From Haloplanus salinarum (GTDB lineage: Archaea; Halobacteriota; Halobacteria; Halobacteriales; Haloferacaceae): a DNA stretch of 64,000 nucleotides. Where the stretch lies: contig NZ_CP101823.1 of assembly GCF_024498175.1 (NCBI RefSeq), positions 2,362,987-2,426,986 of the forward strand. The letters are read 5' to 3'. The notes under the pieces were generated by a model that did no database searches, was not told the DNA's origin, and was given only the letters and a program-made list of their open reading frames with translations. Made by a program: the position numbers and the translations under genes. This document shows positions 1 through 7,659 of this stretch, in pieces (within the stretch, counting starts at the first letter, position 1; each line of letters opens with the position of its first letter).

Positions 1-2
1 GT

Positions 3-710
3 CTCGCGGACCTCACCGCCGCGAACTGCGCCGTCCAAGGCGTCATGTTCGCGGTCTTCGAGCGTGACGTGGGTCGATCGGGGGGTAGCGGCGAGGGGCA
101 GGTGATCGACATGAGCCTCTACGAGCCCCTCTTCAGGCTCTTCCTCTCGGAGGTGGAGGCGTACGACCGGCTGGGCGAGGTCCGGGAACGGATCGGGAAC
201 CACCACGAGAGCGCGGCGCCGCGAAACGTCTACGAGACGGCCGACGGCTACATGACCCTCTCGGCGTCGGCGCAGTCCATCTTCGAGAACGTTGCCGCGG
301 CCATCGACCGGCCGGACCTCGTCGACGACCCGCGCTTTGCCGACAACGAGGCCCGCGTCGAGCACGCGGACGAACTCGACGAGGTGATCGAGTCCTGGAC
401 CCGGGAGCGCTCGACCGAGGCGGCCATCGCGGAGATGGAGGCCGCGGACGCCATCGTGGGGCCCGTCTACGACATGGCCGACATCTTCGAGGACGAGCAG
501 TACGCGGCTAGGGGGAACATCGTGGAGGTCGAGGACGAGGATCTGGGATCGCTGAAGACCGCGGCACCCGTCCCACGGTTCACCCGGACGCCCGGCACGG
601 TCGAACACGCCGGACCGAGACACGGGCAGCACAACGACGAGGTGTACCTGTCCGAACTCGGGCTCGACGAGTCGGAGTACGACCGCCTCCGCGACGCGGG
701 CGTGATCTGA
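3..710 (+). CDS. CaiB/BaiF-family CoA-transferase, C-terminal part (gene begins before the window)
   Basis: The reading frame is open to the left edge; the first visible residues (LADLTAANCAVQG) are typical CaiB/BaiF sequence, so the N-terminal part with the catalytic Asp lies outside. Family members move CoA between carboxylic acids (class III CoA-transferases). The visible part has the conserved core stretch with GQVIDMSLYEP, then the helical domain, ending in the usual LGLDESEYDRLRDAGVI tail. The acid substrate cannot be read from this fragment. The stop codon overlaps the ATG of the next gene by one base, suggesting co-transcription with the LeuA-like enzyme and perhaps a shared acyl-CoA pathway (inference). 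Confidence 0.85.
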   Translation, partial: LADLTAANCAVQGVMFAVFERDVGRSGGSGEGQVIDMSLYEPLFRLFLSEVEAYDRLGEVRERIGNHHESAAPRNVYETADGYMTLSASAQSIFENVAAAIDRPDLVDDPRFADNEARVEHADELDEVIESWTRERSTEAAIAEMEAADAIVGPVYDMADIFEDEQYAARGNIVEVEDEDLGSLKTAAPVPRFTRTPGTVEHAGPRHGQHNDEVYLSELGLDESEYDRLRDAGVI

Positions 711-1822
711 TGCCGGTCTCGCTCCGCGACGTGACGATCAGGGAGGGCGCACAGATGCCCGGCCGGGAGTACGCCGTCGACGACCGGGTGACCGCCGGGC
801 GGGCGCTCGACCGGCTGGGCGTCGACGCCGTCCAGGCCGGCTTCCCCGCCGTCGGCGAGACGGATCGGGCGGCGATCCGCCGACTCGCCGCCGCGGGCGA
901 CGTGACGGCCGACGTCGTCGGTATCGCCCGCGCGAGGGTCGCCGACGTCGAGGCCGCCCTCGACGCCGAGGCCGACGTGATCGAGGTGTTCGTCCCCACG
1001 TCCGAACGTCAACTCGAACACGTCCTCGGGACGTCCCGCGCCGAGGCGATGGAGATGGCGAGCGAGGCGCTCGACCGGGCCCGCGAGGGCGGGGCCGCGG
1101 TCCACCTCACGCTCGTCGACGGCTTCCGGACCGATCCCGAACACCTCGCGGCGACCGTCGACGCCGTCCCGTCGGTGCCGACGGTCACCGTCGCGGACAC
1201 GGTGGGCGCGCGGACGCCGGACCGGGTGCGGGCGGTGGTGACCGACCTCCTGGACCGCGGGGTCGACGGGGACCGTCTGGGCGTCCACTTCCACGACGAC
1301 CTCGGGGTGGCGACGGCGAACACGCTCGCGGCCGTCGACGCGGGCGCGACGACGGCCGACGTGAGCGTCGCGTCGCTGGGCGAGCGGGCGGGCAACGCGG
1401 CGCTGGAACAGGTGGTTATCGCCGACGAGGTGGACGGCACCGGCGACTGCGCGGCCGCCGTCGACGGGGCCGAACTCGTCCCCGCGTGTGAGGCGGTGCT
1501 CGACGCGCTCGGCGAGTCGGTCGACCCGCGGACGCCCGTCCTCGGCGCGGACGTGACGACCCACGAGTCGGGTATCCACACGGCGGCGATGCTGCGGGAT
1601 CCGGGGACCTTCGAGCCGTTCGATCCCGCCGACTTCGGCGGCGAGCGACGCCTCGTCTTCGGCCCGGGGAGCGGCCGCGGGAGCGCCCGCGCGCTCTTAA
1701 CGGAGGCGGGGATCGATCCGACCGACGAGCGGGTCGAGCGGCTGCTCGGCCTGCTGGCCGACCGCGGGCCGATGAACGCCGACGCGGCCGCGACGCTCGT
1801 CGCGGAGGCGTTCGATCCGTGA
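710..1822 (+). CDS. LeuA/HMG-CoA lyase-like family acyltransferase (citramalate, isopropylmalate or homocitrate synthase type)
   Basis: A 370-residue TIM-barrel enzyme of the DRE-TIM superfamily, which joins or cleaves acetyl-CoA and 2-oxo acids. The N-terminal RDVTIREGAQ (residues 6-15) supplies the metal-binding Asp7 and catalytic Arg. HFHDDLGVATANT (from His193 and His195) is the barrel metal site, and GERAGNA (about 224-230) is the substrate-loop signature. It is shorter than true LeuA (about 500 residues) and lacks the leucine-binding regulatory domain, so it resembles NifV/AksA-like homocitrate synthases or lyases. Its ATG overlaps the stop of the CoA-transferase, so the two are probably translated together. 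The exact substrate is unresolved. Confidence 0.8.
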   Translation: MPVSLRDVTIREGAQMPGREYAVDDRVTAGRALDRLGVDAVQAGFPAVGETDRAAIRRLAAAGDVTADVVGIARARVADVEAALDAEADVIEVFVPTSERQLEHVLGTSRAEAMEMASEALDRAREGGAAVHLTLVDGFRTDPEHLAATVDAVPSVPTVTVADTVGARTPDRVRAVVTDLLDRGVDGDRLGVHFHDDLGVATANTLAAVDAGATTADVSVASLGERAGNAALEQVVIADEVDGTGDCAAAVDGAELVPACEAVLDALGESVDPRTPVLGADVTTHESGIHTAAMLRDPGTFEPFDPADFGGERRLVFGPGSGRGSARALLTEAGIDPTDERVERLLGLLADRGPMNADAAATLVAEAFDP

Positions 1823-1880
1823 CGTGACGTGTGAGCGCGGCTCACGGAACGGATTTAGGACGCCGGACCCTTTCGAGTCC

Positions 1881-2492
1881 ATGAACTACGATACCGCCCT
1901 CGACCGGGCCTACGACACGTTGCCGGAGCGGACACGCGAGGCGGGCGACCGCCTACAGGTGCCGGATCCGGAGGGCCAGACCGACGGCGCCTTCACCCGG
2001 CTGACGAACCTCGGCGACATCGCGGCGGCGCTGGGTCGCGAGCCGGAACACCTCCACCGCTCGATCCAGCGCGAACTCGGGACCAACGGTCAGTTCGACG
2101 GCGACCGGGCGCGGTACAACGGCTCCTTCACCGTCGACGACTTCGACGCCGCCGTCGACGCCTACGTCACCGAGTACGTCACCTGCTCGGAGTGTGGCCT
2201 GCCGGACACCAACCTCGTCCGCGAGGACGGCGTCGACATGCTCCGCTGTACGGCCTGTGGGGCGTTCCGACCGGTCGCCAAGCGGCCGAAACAGAGCGCC
2301 GACGCGGGTCAGCCGACCCTGGAGGAAGGGAAAACCTACCAGCTCCAGATCACGGGCACGGGCCGGAAGGGCGACGGCGTGGCCGAACGCGGCAAGTACA
2401 CCATCTTCGTCCCCGGCGCCCAGGAGGGGCAGGTCGTCGAGGCGTACATCGACAACATCAGCGGGACGCTCGCGTTCGCGCAGCTGGCCTGA
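1881..2492 (+). CDS. Translation initiation factor aIF2 beta subunit with C-terminal TRAM domain
   Basis: A 203-residue protein. Residues about 1-95 form the aIF2-beta alpha/beta domain (LGDIAAALGREPEHLHRSI, RYNGSF). A C4 zinc finger follows (Cys102, Cys105, Cys123, Cys126). A TRAM domain (about 150-203) resembles the RNA-binding OB-fold modules of TrmA/MiaB-type enzymes. aIF2-beta belongs to the heterotrimer that brings initiator tRNA to the ribosome. Haloarchaea are known to carry such a TRAM-fused version. The ATG at 1881 is preferred over upstream starts because a TATA-like GATTTAGG lies about 27 bases earlier, giving a leaderless mRNA. Confidence 0.88.
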   Translation: MNYDTALDRAYDTLPERTREAGDRLQVPDPEGQTDGAFTRLTNLGDIAAALGREPEHLHRSIQRELGTNGQFDGDRARYNGSFTVDDFDAAVDAYVTEYVTCSECGLPDTNLVREDGVDMLRCTACGAFRPVAKRPKQSADAGQPTLEEGKTYQLQITGTGRKGDGVAERGKYTIFVPGAQEGQVVEAYIDNISGTLAFAQLA

Positions 2493-2541
2493 CGTTCACA
2501 CGAATCGAAACGCATAGCCCGGCGGCCGGCGTCGTCGGCCC

Positions 2542-3255
2542 ATGCGACTGGCACGCATCTCCACCCCGCACGGTACGCTCACCGGCGAGTACGTGGACGG
2601 CGTCGTCCACGCCGACGGCGACAGCTACGCCGTCGGCGAGGACGCACACCTGATGGCGCCCTGTGACCCGACGGCCGTCTTCTGTACCGGCCGGAACTTC
2701 GGAGCGAAGATCGACCAGATGGGCGAGGGCGACCGGCCGGATCGCCCGGACTGGTTCGTCAAGCCGCCCCACGCGCTCCACCCGCCGGAGCAGCCGATCG
2801 AGTATCCCGACTGGGTGGACTCGTTCACCTACGCGGGCGAGTTGGCGGCCGTGATCGACGAGCGGTGTCACGACCTCTCGGTCGGCGACGTCGACGACGC
2901 CCTGCGGGGGTATACGATCCTGAACGACCTCGACGCCTACGAGCAGGACCGGCGGACGGCCCGGAAGGCGTTCGACGGGTCGGCACCGCTCGGGCCGTGG
3001 ATCGAGACCGACGTCGACCTCGACGGGATGGCGATGGAGACGGTCATCTCGGGGGAGCGACGGCAGTCGGCGACGACCGACGAGATGCTCTTCTCGCCGC
3101 CGGAGATCATCGCCTTCCTCTCGGAGCGGTACACGTTCCGCCCGGGCGACGTCATCTCCTTCGGCAGTCCCGCCAACCCGGGGCTGATCGAGCGTGGCGA
3201 CACGGTCGAGATCACCTACGAGGGCGTCGGGACGCTGCGAAACACGGTCGCGTAG
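2542..3255 (+). CDS. Fumarylacetoacetate hydrolase family protein
   Basis: A 237-residue FAH-fold protein, a family that hydrolyses or decarboxylates 2-oxo or beta-keto acids at a divalent metal bound by acidic residues. Visible signatures are CTGRNFGAKI, the metal-site GELAAVID, GYTILNDL, the KAFDGSAPLGPWI segment and the C-terminal GDVISFGSPANPG followed by the beta-strand VEITYEGVGTL. It is slightly shorter than the usual single-domain FAH proteins. A TATA-like CGCATAGC about 30 bases upstream points to a leaderless start. The substrate is not predictable; a second family member lies at 47100-47999. Confidence 0.85.
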   Translation: MRLARISTPHGTLTGEYVDGVVHADGDSYAVGEDAHLMAPCDPTAVFCTGRNFGAKIDQMGEGDRPDRPDWFVKPPHALHPPEQPIEYPDWVDSFTYAGELAAVIDERCHDLSVGDVDDALRGYTILNDLDAYEQDRRTARKAFDGSAPLGPWIETDVDLDGMAMETVISGERRQSATTDEMLFSPPEIIAFLSERYTFRPGDVISFGSPANPGLIERGDTVEITYEGVGTLRNTVA

Positions 3256-3293
3256 GCCGTAACGCCTTTCGCCGCCGGGGACGCCGGAGGCAC

Positions 3294-3542
3294 ATGGCCG
3301 AACGTCTCGACCTATCGGACGGGTTCGACGTCCACGACTACCGGTCGCGGCTGAAACTCCACACCCAGGACGGATCGTCGATGTACCTCGAAAACCGGGA
3401 GGGGCTCGGCTGTCCCGCCTGTGGCCGCGCGTTCGACCGCCTGTTCGTCTCCGAGGACGACCGGGTCACCTTCGGCAACCCGCCGGACGCGCCGTTCTGT
3501 CTCGCGCGGACGCCCGAGAAGCTGTTGCTGTTGACTCACTAG
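3294..3542 (+). CDS. Small zinc-motif protein of the haloarchaeal 'flagella cluster protein' type
   Basis: An 82-residue protein with SMYLENREGLGCPACGRAFDRLFVSEDD in its middle, where a CPAC pair suggests one half of a zinc knuckle; a lone Cys (PFCLARTPEKLL) near the end could complete it. I recall close relatives in haloarchaea annotated as flagella cluster protein (DUF7385), but the function is not established. The ATG at 3294 starts the conserved sequence; earlier in-frame codons read into the FAH gene region. It stands alone between the FAH gene and the stress-protein gene, with no archaellum genes in view, so the name is only a family label. Confidence 0.7.
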   Translation: MAERLDLSDGFDVHDYRSRLKLHTQDGSSMYLENREGLGCPACGRAFDRLFVSEDDRVTFGNPPDAPFCLARTPEKLLLLTH

Positions 3543-3593
3543 CCGGGACGGAACCGAAAAGCGTGAAGGGGTACGGCCTGAATCGGTCGAACG

Positions 3594-4028
3594 ATGTACG
3601 AGGATGTTCTGGTCCCGACGGACGGGAGCGAGTCGATGGACGCGGTGGTCGAACACGCCGCCGACATCGCGGCACGACGAGACGCGACGGTCCACGTGCT
3701 GTACGTGATCGACGACCGCTCGTTCCTGACGCTACAGGACGGGATGAAGTCGGACGTCGAGGACGAACTCCGGGCCGAGGGCGAGACGGCGACCACGTCG
3801 GTCACGGACCGACTGGAGCGCGACGGCCTCGCGGTCCGGACGGAGATCAGGAAGGGCAACCCCGCCGACGAGGTGCTCGCCTACGCCGACGAGGCGGGGA
3901 TCGACCTCGTCGTGATGGGGACCCACGGGGCCGACTACCAGCGGAACATGCTCGGCAGCGTCTCACAGAAGGTCGTGACGATGTCCGACGTGCCGGTGCT
4001 CACCGTCAACATCGGCGAGCGGACCTAG
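3594..4028 (+). CDS. Universal stress protein (UspA family)
   Basis: A 144-residue single-domain Usp with an alpha/beta nucleotide-binding fold. It opens with MYEDVLVPTDGSESMDAVVEHA, the standard first strand and DGS loop. It ends with VVMGTHGADYQRNMLGSVSQKVV, which contains the ATP-binding pattern G-x2-G-x9-G-S. Such proteins bind ATP and appear during stress; no specific partner can be read here. Its last four bases overlap the 3' end of the convergent msrB gene. A second Usp of similar length lies at 60150-60590. Confidence 0.9.
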   Translation: MYEDVLVPTDGSESMDAVVEHAADIAARRDATVHVLYVIDDRSFLTLQDGMKSDVEDELRAEGETATTSVTDRLERDGLAVRTEIRKGNPADEVLAYADEAGIDLVVMGTHGADYQRNMLGSVSQKVVTMSDVPVLTVNIGERT

Positions 4029-4558
4029 TCCTCTGGCTCGAAGTCGAGCGCGACGGAGTTGATGCAGTAGCGCTTCCCGGTGGGGTCGGGGCCGTCCTCG
4101 AAGACGTGGCCGAGGTGGCCGCCACAGGTGGCACACAGCACCTCGGTCCGCCGCATCCCGTGCCGGGTGTCCGTCTCCAGCTCCACGCCGCCGGCGGCGG
4201 CGTCACCAGACGTTGTCTGGTTGCCCGTCGAGCCGTGATCGACGGCGTCACCAGACGTTGTCTGGTTGCCCGTCGAGCCGTGATCGGCGGCGTCACCAGA
4301 CGTTGTCTGGTTGCCCGTCGAATCGCGTTCGACGGCGTCGTAGAAGCTCGGCCAGCCGGTGCCGGAGCCGAACTTGGTGTCCGAATCGAAGAGGGTGGCG
4401 CCACAGCCCGCACAGGCGTAGACGCCGTCCGCCTTGCGGTCGAGGTGGTCGCCGCTGAACTTGGGTTCGGTTCCACGCTCGCGCAGGACGTGGTATTCGT
4501 CCTCGTCGAGGCGCTCGCGCCACTCTTCGTCGGACAGATCGGTCGCGTCATCGGTCAT
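4025..4558 (-). CDS. msrB: Peptide-methionine (R)-S-oxide reductase MsrB with an in-frame triplicated insertion
   Basis: A 177-residue cytosolic MsrB that reduces the R form of methionine sulfoxide in proteins. Structural zinc cysteines are Cys49, Cys52, Cys142 and Cys145; the catalytic Cys165 sits in RYCINSVAL. The fold is complete: GTGWPSFYDAV, TRHGMRRTEV and GGHLGHVFEDGP are all present. Between SFYDAVERD and GGVELETDTRHGM lies an extra segment (residues about 80-124) of three 15-residue repeats, STGNQTTSGDAADHG and variants. These are hydrophilic and unlike the acidic haloarchaeal norm. The ATG at 4558 is chosen because the conserved sequence starts there; the frame stays open far upstream only by chance. 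Confidence 0.92.
   Translation of the reverse strand: MTDDATDLSDEEWRERLDEDEYHVLRERGTEPKFSGDHLDRKADGVYACAGCGATLFDSDTKFGSGTGWPSFYDAVERDSTGNQTTSGDAADHGSTGNQTTSGDAVDHGSTGNQTTSGDAAAGGVELETDTRHGMRRTEVLCATCGGHLGHVFEDGPDPTGKRYCINSVALDFEPED
4201..4335. repeat. Three tandem 45-bp repeats inside msrB, each with a 17-bp palindrome
   Basis: The units are 4201-4245, 4246-4290 and 4291-4335. The first two differ at about one base; the third diverges in its last third. Each unit carries ACCAGAC-GTT-GTCTGGT (4205-4221, 4250-4266, 4295-4311), a perfect 7-bp inverted repeat with a 3-base loop. The 45-bp period keeps the reading frame and adds 15 residues per copy to a surface loop of MsrB. This is direct observation; how the repeat expanded is inference (slippage or a palindromic insertion). 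Confidence 0.93.
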
Positions 4559-4611
4559 GGAACCCGCTAGGGGAGCCAGACACATAGCCTCGGCGCCCCC
4601 GGACGTAGCGA

Positions 4612-5289
4612 TCAGGCCCCGCCCCGGGTCGGGACGCCCTCGACGTCGAGCAGGTCGGTCAGCCCGCCGAGTTCGTAGGTCGGCTCGGCCGACAGATCGT
4701 ACGACTCGCGGTGGGGGCGGCGGACGAAGGCGGCGTCGAGGCCGGCGGCCCGCGCCGCGAGCACGTCGGACTCGCTGTCGCCGACGAACAGGGCCGTCTC
4801 GACGTCGAGGTCGGCGAGCGCTCGACGGAGGTAGTAGGGTTCGGGCTTCTTGCGGTCCAGACTGCGGACCGTCGGGGCGCGTCCGTAGGCCGTCTCGAAG
4901 AGGTCGCGCGTGGCGAAGAAGTCGTGCATGAACTCGACGGTATCCTGCTGGTTCGAGCTGACGATACCGCGGGGGGCGTCGATGGCGCGGACGGCATCGA
5001 AGTCGTCGTAGAGCGTCGCCCGGCCGTCGCGGAGCGCCGCCCGCTGGGCGTGCGAGGAGTGGTAGTCGCGGGCGCGCCAGAACCGCTCGGGGTCGAGGTC
5101 GTACTGCTCGCACACCGTCGCGAGGAGGTCGGGCGTGACGCCGACCGCGAGTCGGTCGACGTCGTCGGGGTCGGGGTCGGGGACGCCGAGGGCGTCGAAG
5201 GCCTCCCACGTGGCCCGCCGGAGGACCGAACGACCGATCGGTTCCACGAGGACGCCGTCGTTGTCGAACAGGACCGCCTCGTAACCCAT
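4612..5289 (-). CDS. HAD-superfamily phosphatase
   Basis: A 225-residue haloacid dehalogenase-like hydrolase. All four motifs are visible: FDNDGVLV (nucleophile and acid Asp, residues 8-12), IVSSNQQD (motif II Ser), the Lys in DRKKPEPYYL (motif III), and FVGDSESDVLAA (motif IV acidic pair). The alpha-helical cap between motifs I and II suits small phosphorylated metabolites such as phosphoglycolate. Unusually, motif I reads DxDG with Asn in the middle (FDNDG), common in this subfamily. The gene is monocistronic, transcribed away from the lipoprotein gene at 5376, with no pathway neighbours. Confidence 0.85.
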   Translation of the reverse strand: MGYEAVLFDNDGVLVEPIGRSVLRRATWEAFDALGVPDPDPDDVDRLAVGVTPDLLATVCEQYDLDPERFWRARDYHSSHAQRAALRDGRATLYDDFDAVRAIDAPRGIVSSNQQDTVEFMHDFFATRDLFETAYGRAPTVRSLDRKKPEPYYLRRALADLDVETALFVGDSESDVLAARAAGLDAAFVRRPHRESYDLSAEPTYELGGLTDLLDVEGVPTRGGA

Positions 5290-5375
5290 ACGACGACGTA
5301 GGGGCCGGCGACGAAAAACGTTTCACCGGCGGCGTGCCGCGGGGTTTAATCCGTTCGCCCACGATGTCCGCGTCG

Positions 5376-5966
5376 ATGGTCGACAACCGCGTCGGACGGC
5401 GGACGCTCCTCGGCGTCGGCGTCGGGCTCCTGTCGTCGCTCGCCGGCTGCTCGGGGTTGTTCATCGAACCGGAGCCGACGACGACGACCACGCCCGACGG
5501 CACACGGACCCGGACGGGGACGCCGACGCCGACGCCCACGGCCGCCGACACGGCCGGGTCGACGGCGAGGGCCACGTCGACCGCCGCCCCCCTGCCGAAC
5601 GACATCATCGAGGTGCGGAACCACACGCTCGCCGTCCGACGGAGTCCGCTGGAGACGGTCGCGTTCGTCGACTACCGGTTCGACGTGGAGAACGTCGGCG
5701 GCCGAACGATCAGGGACGTCGAGTTCCGGGTCGACGTCCGGTACGAACACGAGGACGTCTCCCGGATCGTCGCCACGGACGTCCACCGGTTCGTGTTCGA
5801 TCCGCGGGCGGAGACCGACGACGAGGGGGACGTCGGCCTCCAGGTCGACGAAACCCGCCGGATCCGCGAGACGGTCCGGTTCGAACGCGACGGGCGGGAC
5901 GAGGACTGGATGGACACCGAGCGGTACGACCTCGAACTCGCGGTCCGCCGGATTCGGTACCGCTGA
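5376..5966 (+). CDS. Tat-exported lipoprotein of unknown function
   Basis: A protein of about 196 residues. The N-terminus carries a twin-arginine (GRRTLLGVGVGLLSSL) followed by the lipobox LAGC, so it should be exported folded and lipid-anchored outside the membrane. A Thr/Pro/Asp-rich linker comes next (TTTTTPDGTRTRTGTPTPTP). The rest is a beta-rich domain with VDYRFDVENVGGRTIRDVEFRVDVRYE, resembling haloarchaeal extracellular immunoglobulin-like domains (FxLYD type). The ATG at 5376 is favoured because a TATA-like TTTAAT lies about 27-30 bases upstream; ATGs at 5364 and 5334 are in frame. Confidence 0.7.
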   Translation: MVDNRVGRRTLLGVGVGLLSSLAGCSGLFIEPEPTTTTTPDGTRTRTGTPTPTPTAADTAGSTARATSTAAPLPNDIIEVRNHTLAVRRSPLETVAFVDYRFDVENVGGRTIRDVEFRVDVRYEHEDVSRIVATDVHRFVFDPRAETDDEGDVGLQVDETRRIRETVRFERDGRDEDWMDTERYDLELAVRRIRYR

Positions 5967-6012
5967 GTGACCTCCAGAAGATACTTACTGTGGAATGTGA
6001 TACCTTTTCACG

Positions 6013-7608
6013 ATGGGGAGGGAGTCACGACGACGACGGGCGATCCGGCGAGCGGTCGTCGGACTCGTCGTCTGTAGCCTCCTGTTCACCGCGGGCGTCG
6101 GGAGCGGCGGCGCGGCCGCACAGGGCGCCGACGGCCCCGTCTTCGCCGACGCGGTGACGACGGAACCGCGTGGCGACGTGGCTCGACTCTCGATGCGGAT
6201 CGGTGACCACGACCGGGTGACGCTGATGGTGCGCGCCCCCGACGGGGCGTACGACACGCGGGTCCGCGCCACCGACGCGGACGGCGACGGGCGGGTGACG
6301 GTGTCGCTCAACACGTTCCGGGCCGGCTGGACGGCGGACGAGTCGGCCGCGTACGCCGTCGGCTCCGAGGACCGCCTCACGTCGGTCAGACGCCGCACCG
6401 ACCGCCTCGACGGGCCGTTGCCCTCGGGCCGGTACAACCTCGTCGCGGTCGCGGGGACCGACAGCACGTCCGCGACGCTGGTCGTGGAGCCGAACGGGGT
6501 CGGATCGGCGACGGCGGCGACCGTGCCGCGGGACCGACTCGACGGCGACGCCGCCACCGTTCCCGGGACGGAACGAGTCGAGACGGGGCGTGTCGCGGTC
6601 GGCGATCACGCCGTCGTCGCGATCAACGCCAGCGGCCTCGGTGGCGTCCTGGCGTCGACCCGACCACCCGGGCGGAACCTCGTCTATCCGACCGACAGCA
6701 CGCCGGGCGCGTCGACGACCCACACCGTCGGGATCGACGCCGACCGGTCGGTCGACCCGGAGACGGTCACCGTCGAGTACGCGACCGGCGCACCGCGGGG
6801 GTTCGATCACGTCGGGACCGACCACATCCGTCACCTCGGGATCGACGTGGACGGCGACGGCATCGTCGAGAGGGACCTCGAGTCCGCCGTCACGGCGGTC
6901 GAGACGACCGACGACGCCCTGCGGATCGACCTGGCGACCGACGCCACCCTCGCCGCGAACGAGACGCTGCTCGTGCAGTACCGGGCGACGAACCCGTCGG
7001 GGGCGGGGCCCCACGAGGTCCGCGCCTCGGTCGACGGGACCGTCGAGCGCGAGGGGCAGGTGGTGTACGGTGTCGCGGGTCGCGGCACGCTGGGATACGG
7101 GGTCGACCTCGGCCTGACCGCCGCGGGCGACCGGACGGTCGTCGATCCGCTCGCCGCCGTCGACTACCACTACGCGGACGGTCGCCTGTACGCGCTCGTG
7201 AACACGTCGACGCTCTCGGTGGGCGAGCGGTACGGCGTCGGCCTGATCCGGTGGGGTGTGAGTCCGCTGGCCACGGAGACGGGGGCGGCCGCGGCGAGCG
7301 TCGAACTCACGGAACGGCGGGCGACGGTCGTGACGCCGAGCGCCGACGACCCCCCCATCGCGGGCGGCGAGACGGTCGTCCGCGCCGAGACGACGCTCGC
7401 ACCCACCACCGAGGTGGTCGTCGAGGTGGCCGGGACGGGGCCGGACGCGTTCCTGTTCCAGCGGCCCACGCGCGTCGGCCCCGACCGACGCCTCGCGGCG
7501 ACGTTCGAGTTGCCGCCGACCGCCGAGGGACGGCCGATCACGATCCGAATCGTCGACGACGGGCGGGTCGTGGGCGAGCGGCGGGCGACCGCCGAGGCGA
7601 ATCGTTAA
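6013..7608 (+). CDS. Secreted BGTF/DUF7827-like surface protein
   Basis: A 531-residue protein with a Sec-type signal peptide: arginine-rich start, hydrophobic VVGLVVCSLLFTAGVG, Ala-rich cleavage region ending AAAQ. The mature part consists of several beta-sandwich-like stretches with conserved Asp-Gly loops (GIDVDGDGIVERDLESAV reads like a calcium-binding loop). It ends in EANR with no membrane anchor or sorting motif. The pattern VFADAVTTEPRGDVARLSMRIGDHDRVTL is typical of haloarchaeal BGTF-type surface domains. A TATA-like stretch (ATACTTACT) precedes it. Likely extracellular, function unknown; the next gene is also an envelope protein. Confidence 0.7.
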   Translation: MGRESRRRRAIRRAVVGLVVCSLLFTAGVGSGGAAAQGADGPVFADAVTTEPRGDVARLSMRIGDHDRVTLMVRAPDGAYDTRVRATDADGDGRVTVSLNTFRAGWTADESAAYAVGSEDRLTSVRRRTDRLDGPLPSGRYNLVAVAGTDSTSATLVVEPNGVGSATAATVPRDRLDGDAATVPGTERVETGRVAVGDHAVVAINASGLGGVLASTRPPGRNLVYPTDSTPGASTTHTVGIDADRSVDPETVTVEYATGAPRGFDHVGTDHIRHLGIDVDGDGIVERDLESAVTAVETTDDALRIDLATDATLAANETLLVQYRATNPSGAGPHEVRASVDGTVEREGQVVYGVAGRGTLGYGVDLGLTAAGDRTVVDPLAAVDYHYADGRLYALVNTSTLSVGERYGVGLIRWGVSPLATETGAAAASVELTERRATVVTPSADDPPIAGGETVVRAETTLAPTTEVVVEVAGTGPDAFLFQRPTRVGPDRRLAATFELPPTAEGRPITIRIVDDGRVVGERRATAEANR

Positions 7609-7659
7609 GTCGATCGGTTCCCGACACCCGCTATCCCGGCACCAGCCGGCATCGTATCC

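Noticed and set aside
4201-4335. The msrB tandem repeats as a CRISPR array
   Set aside because: The units are directly adjacent without unique spacers, keep the reading frame of msrB, and no cas gene is near.
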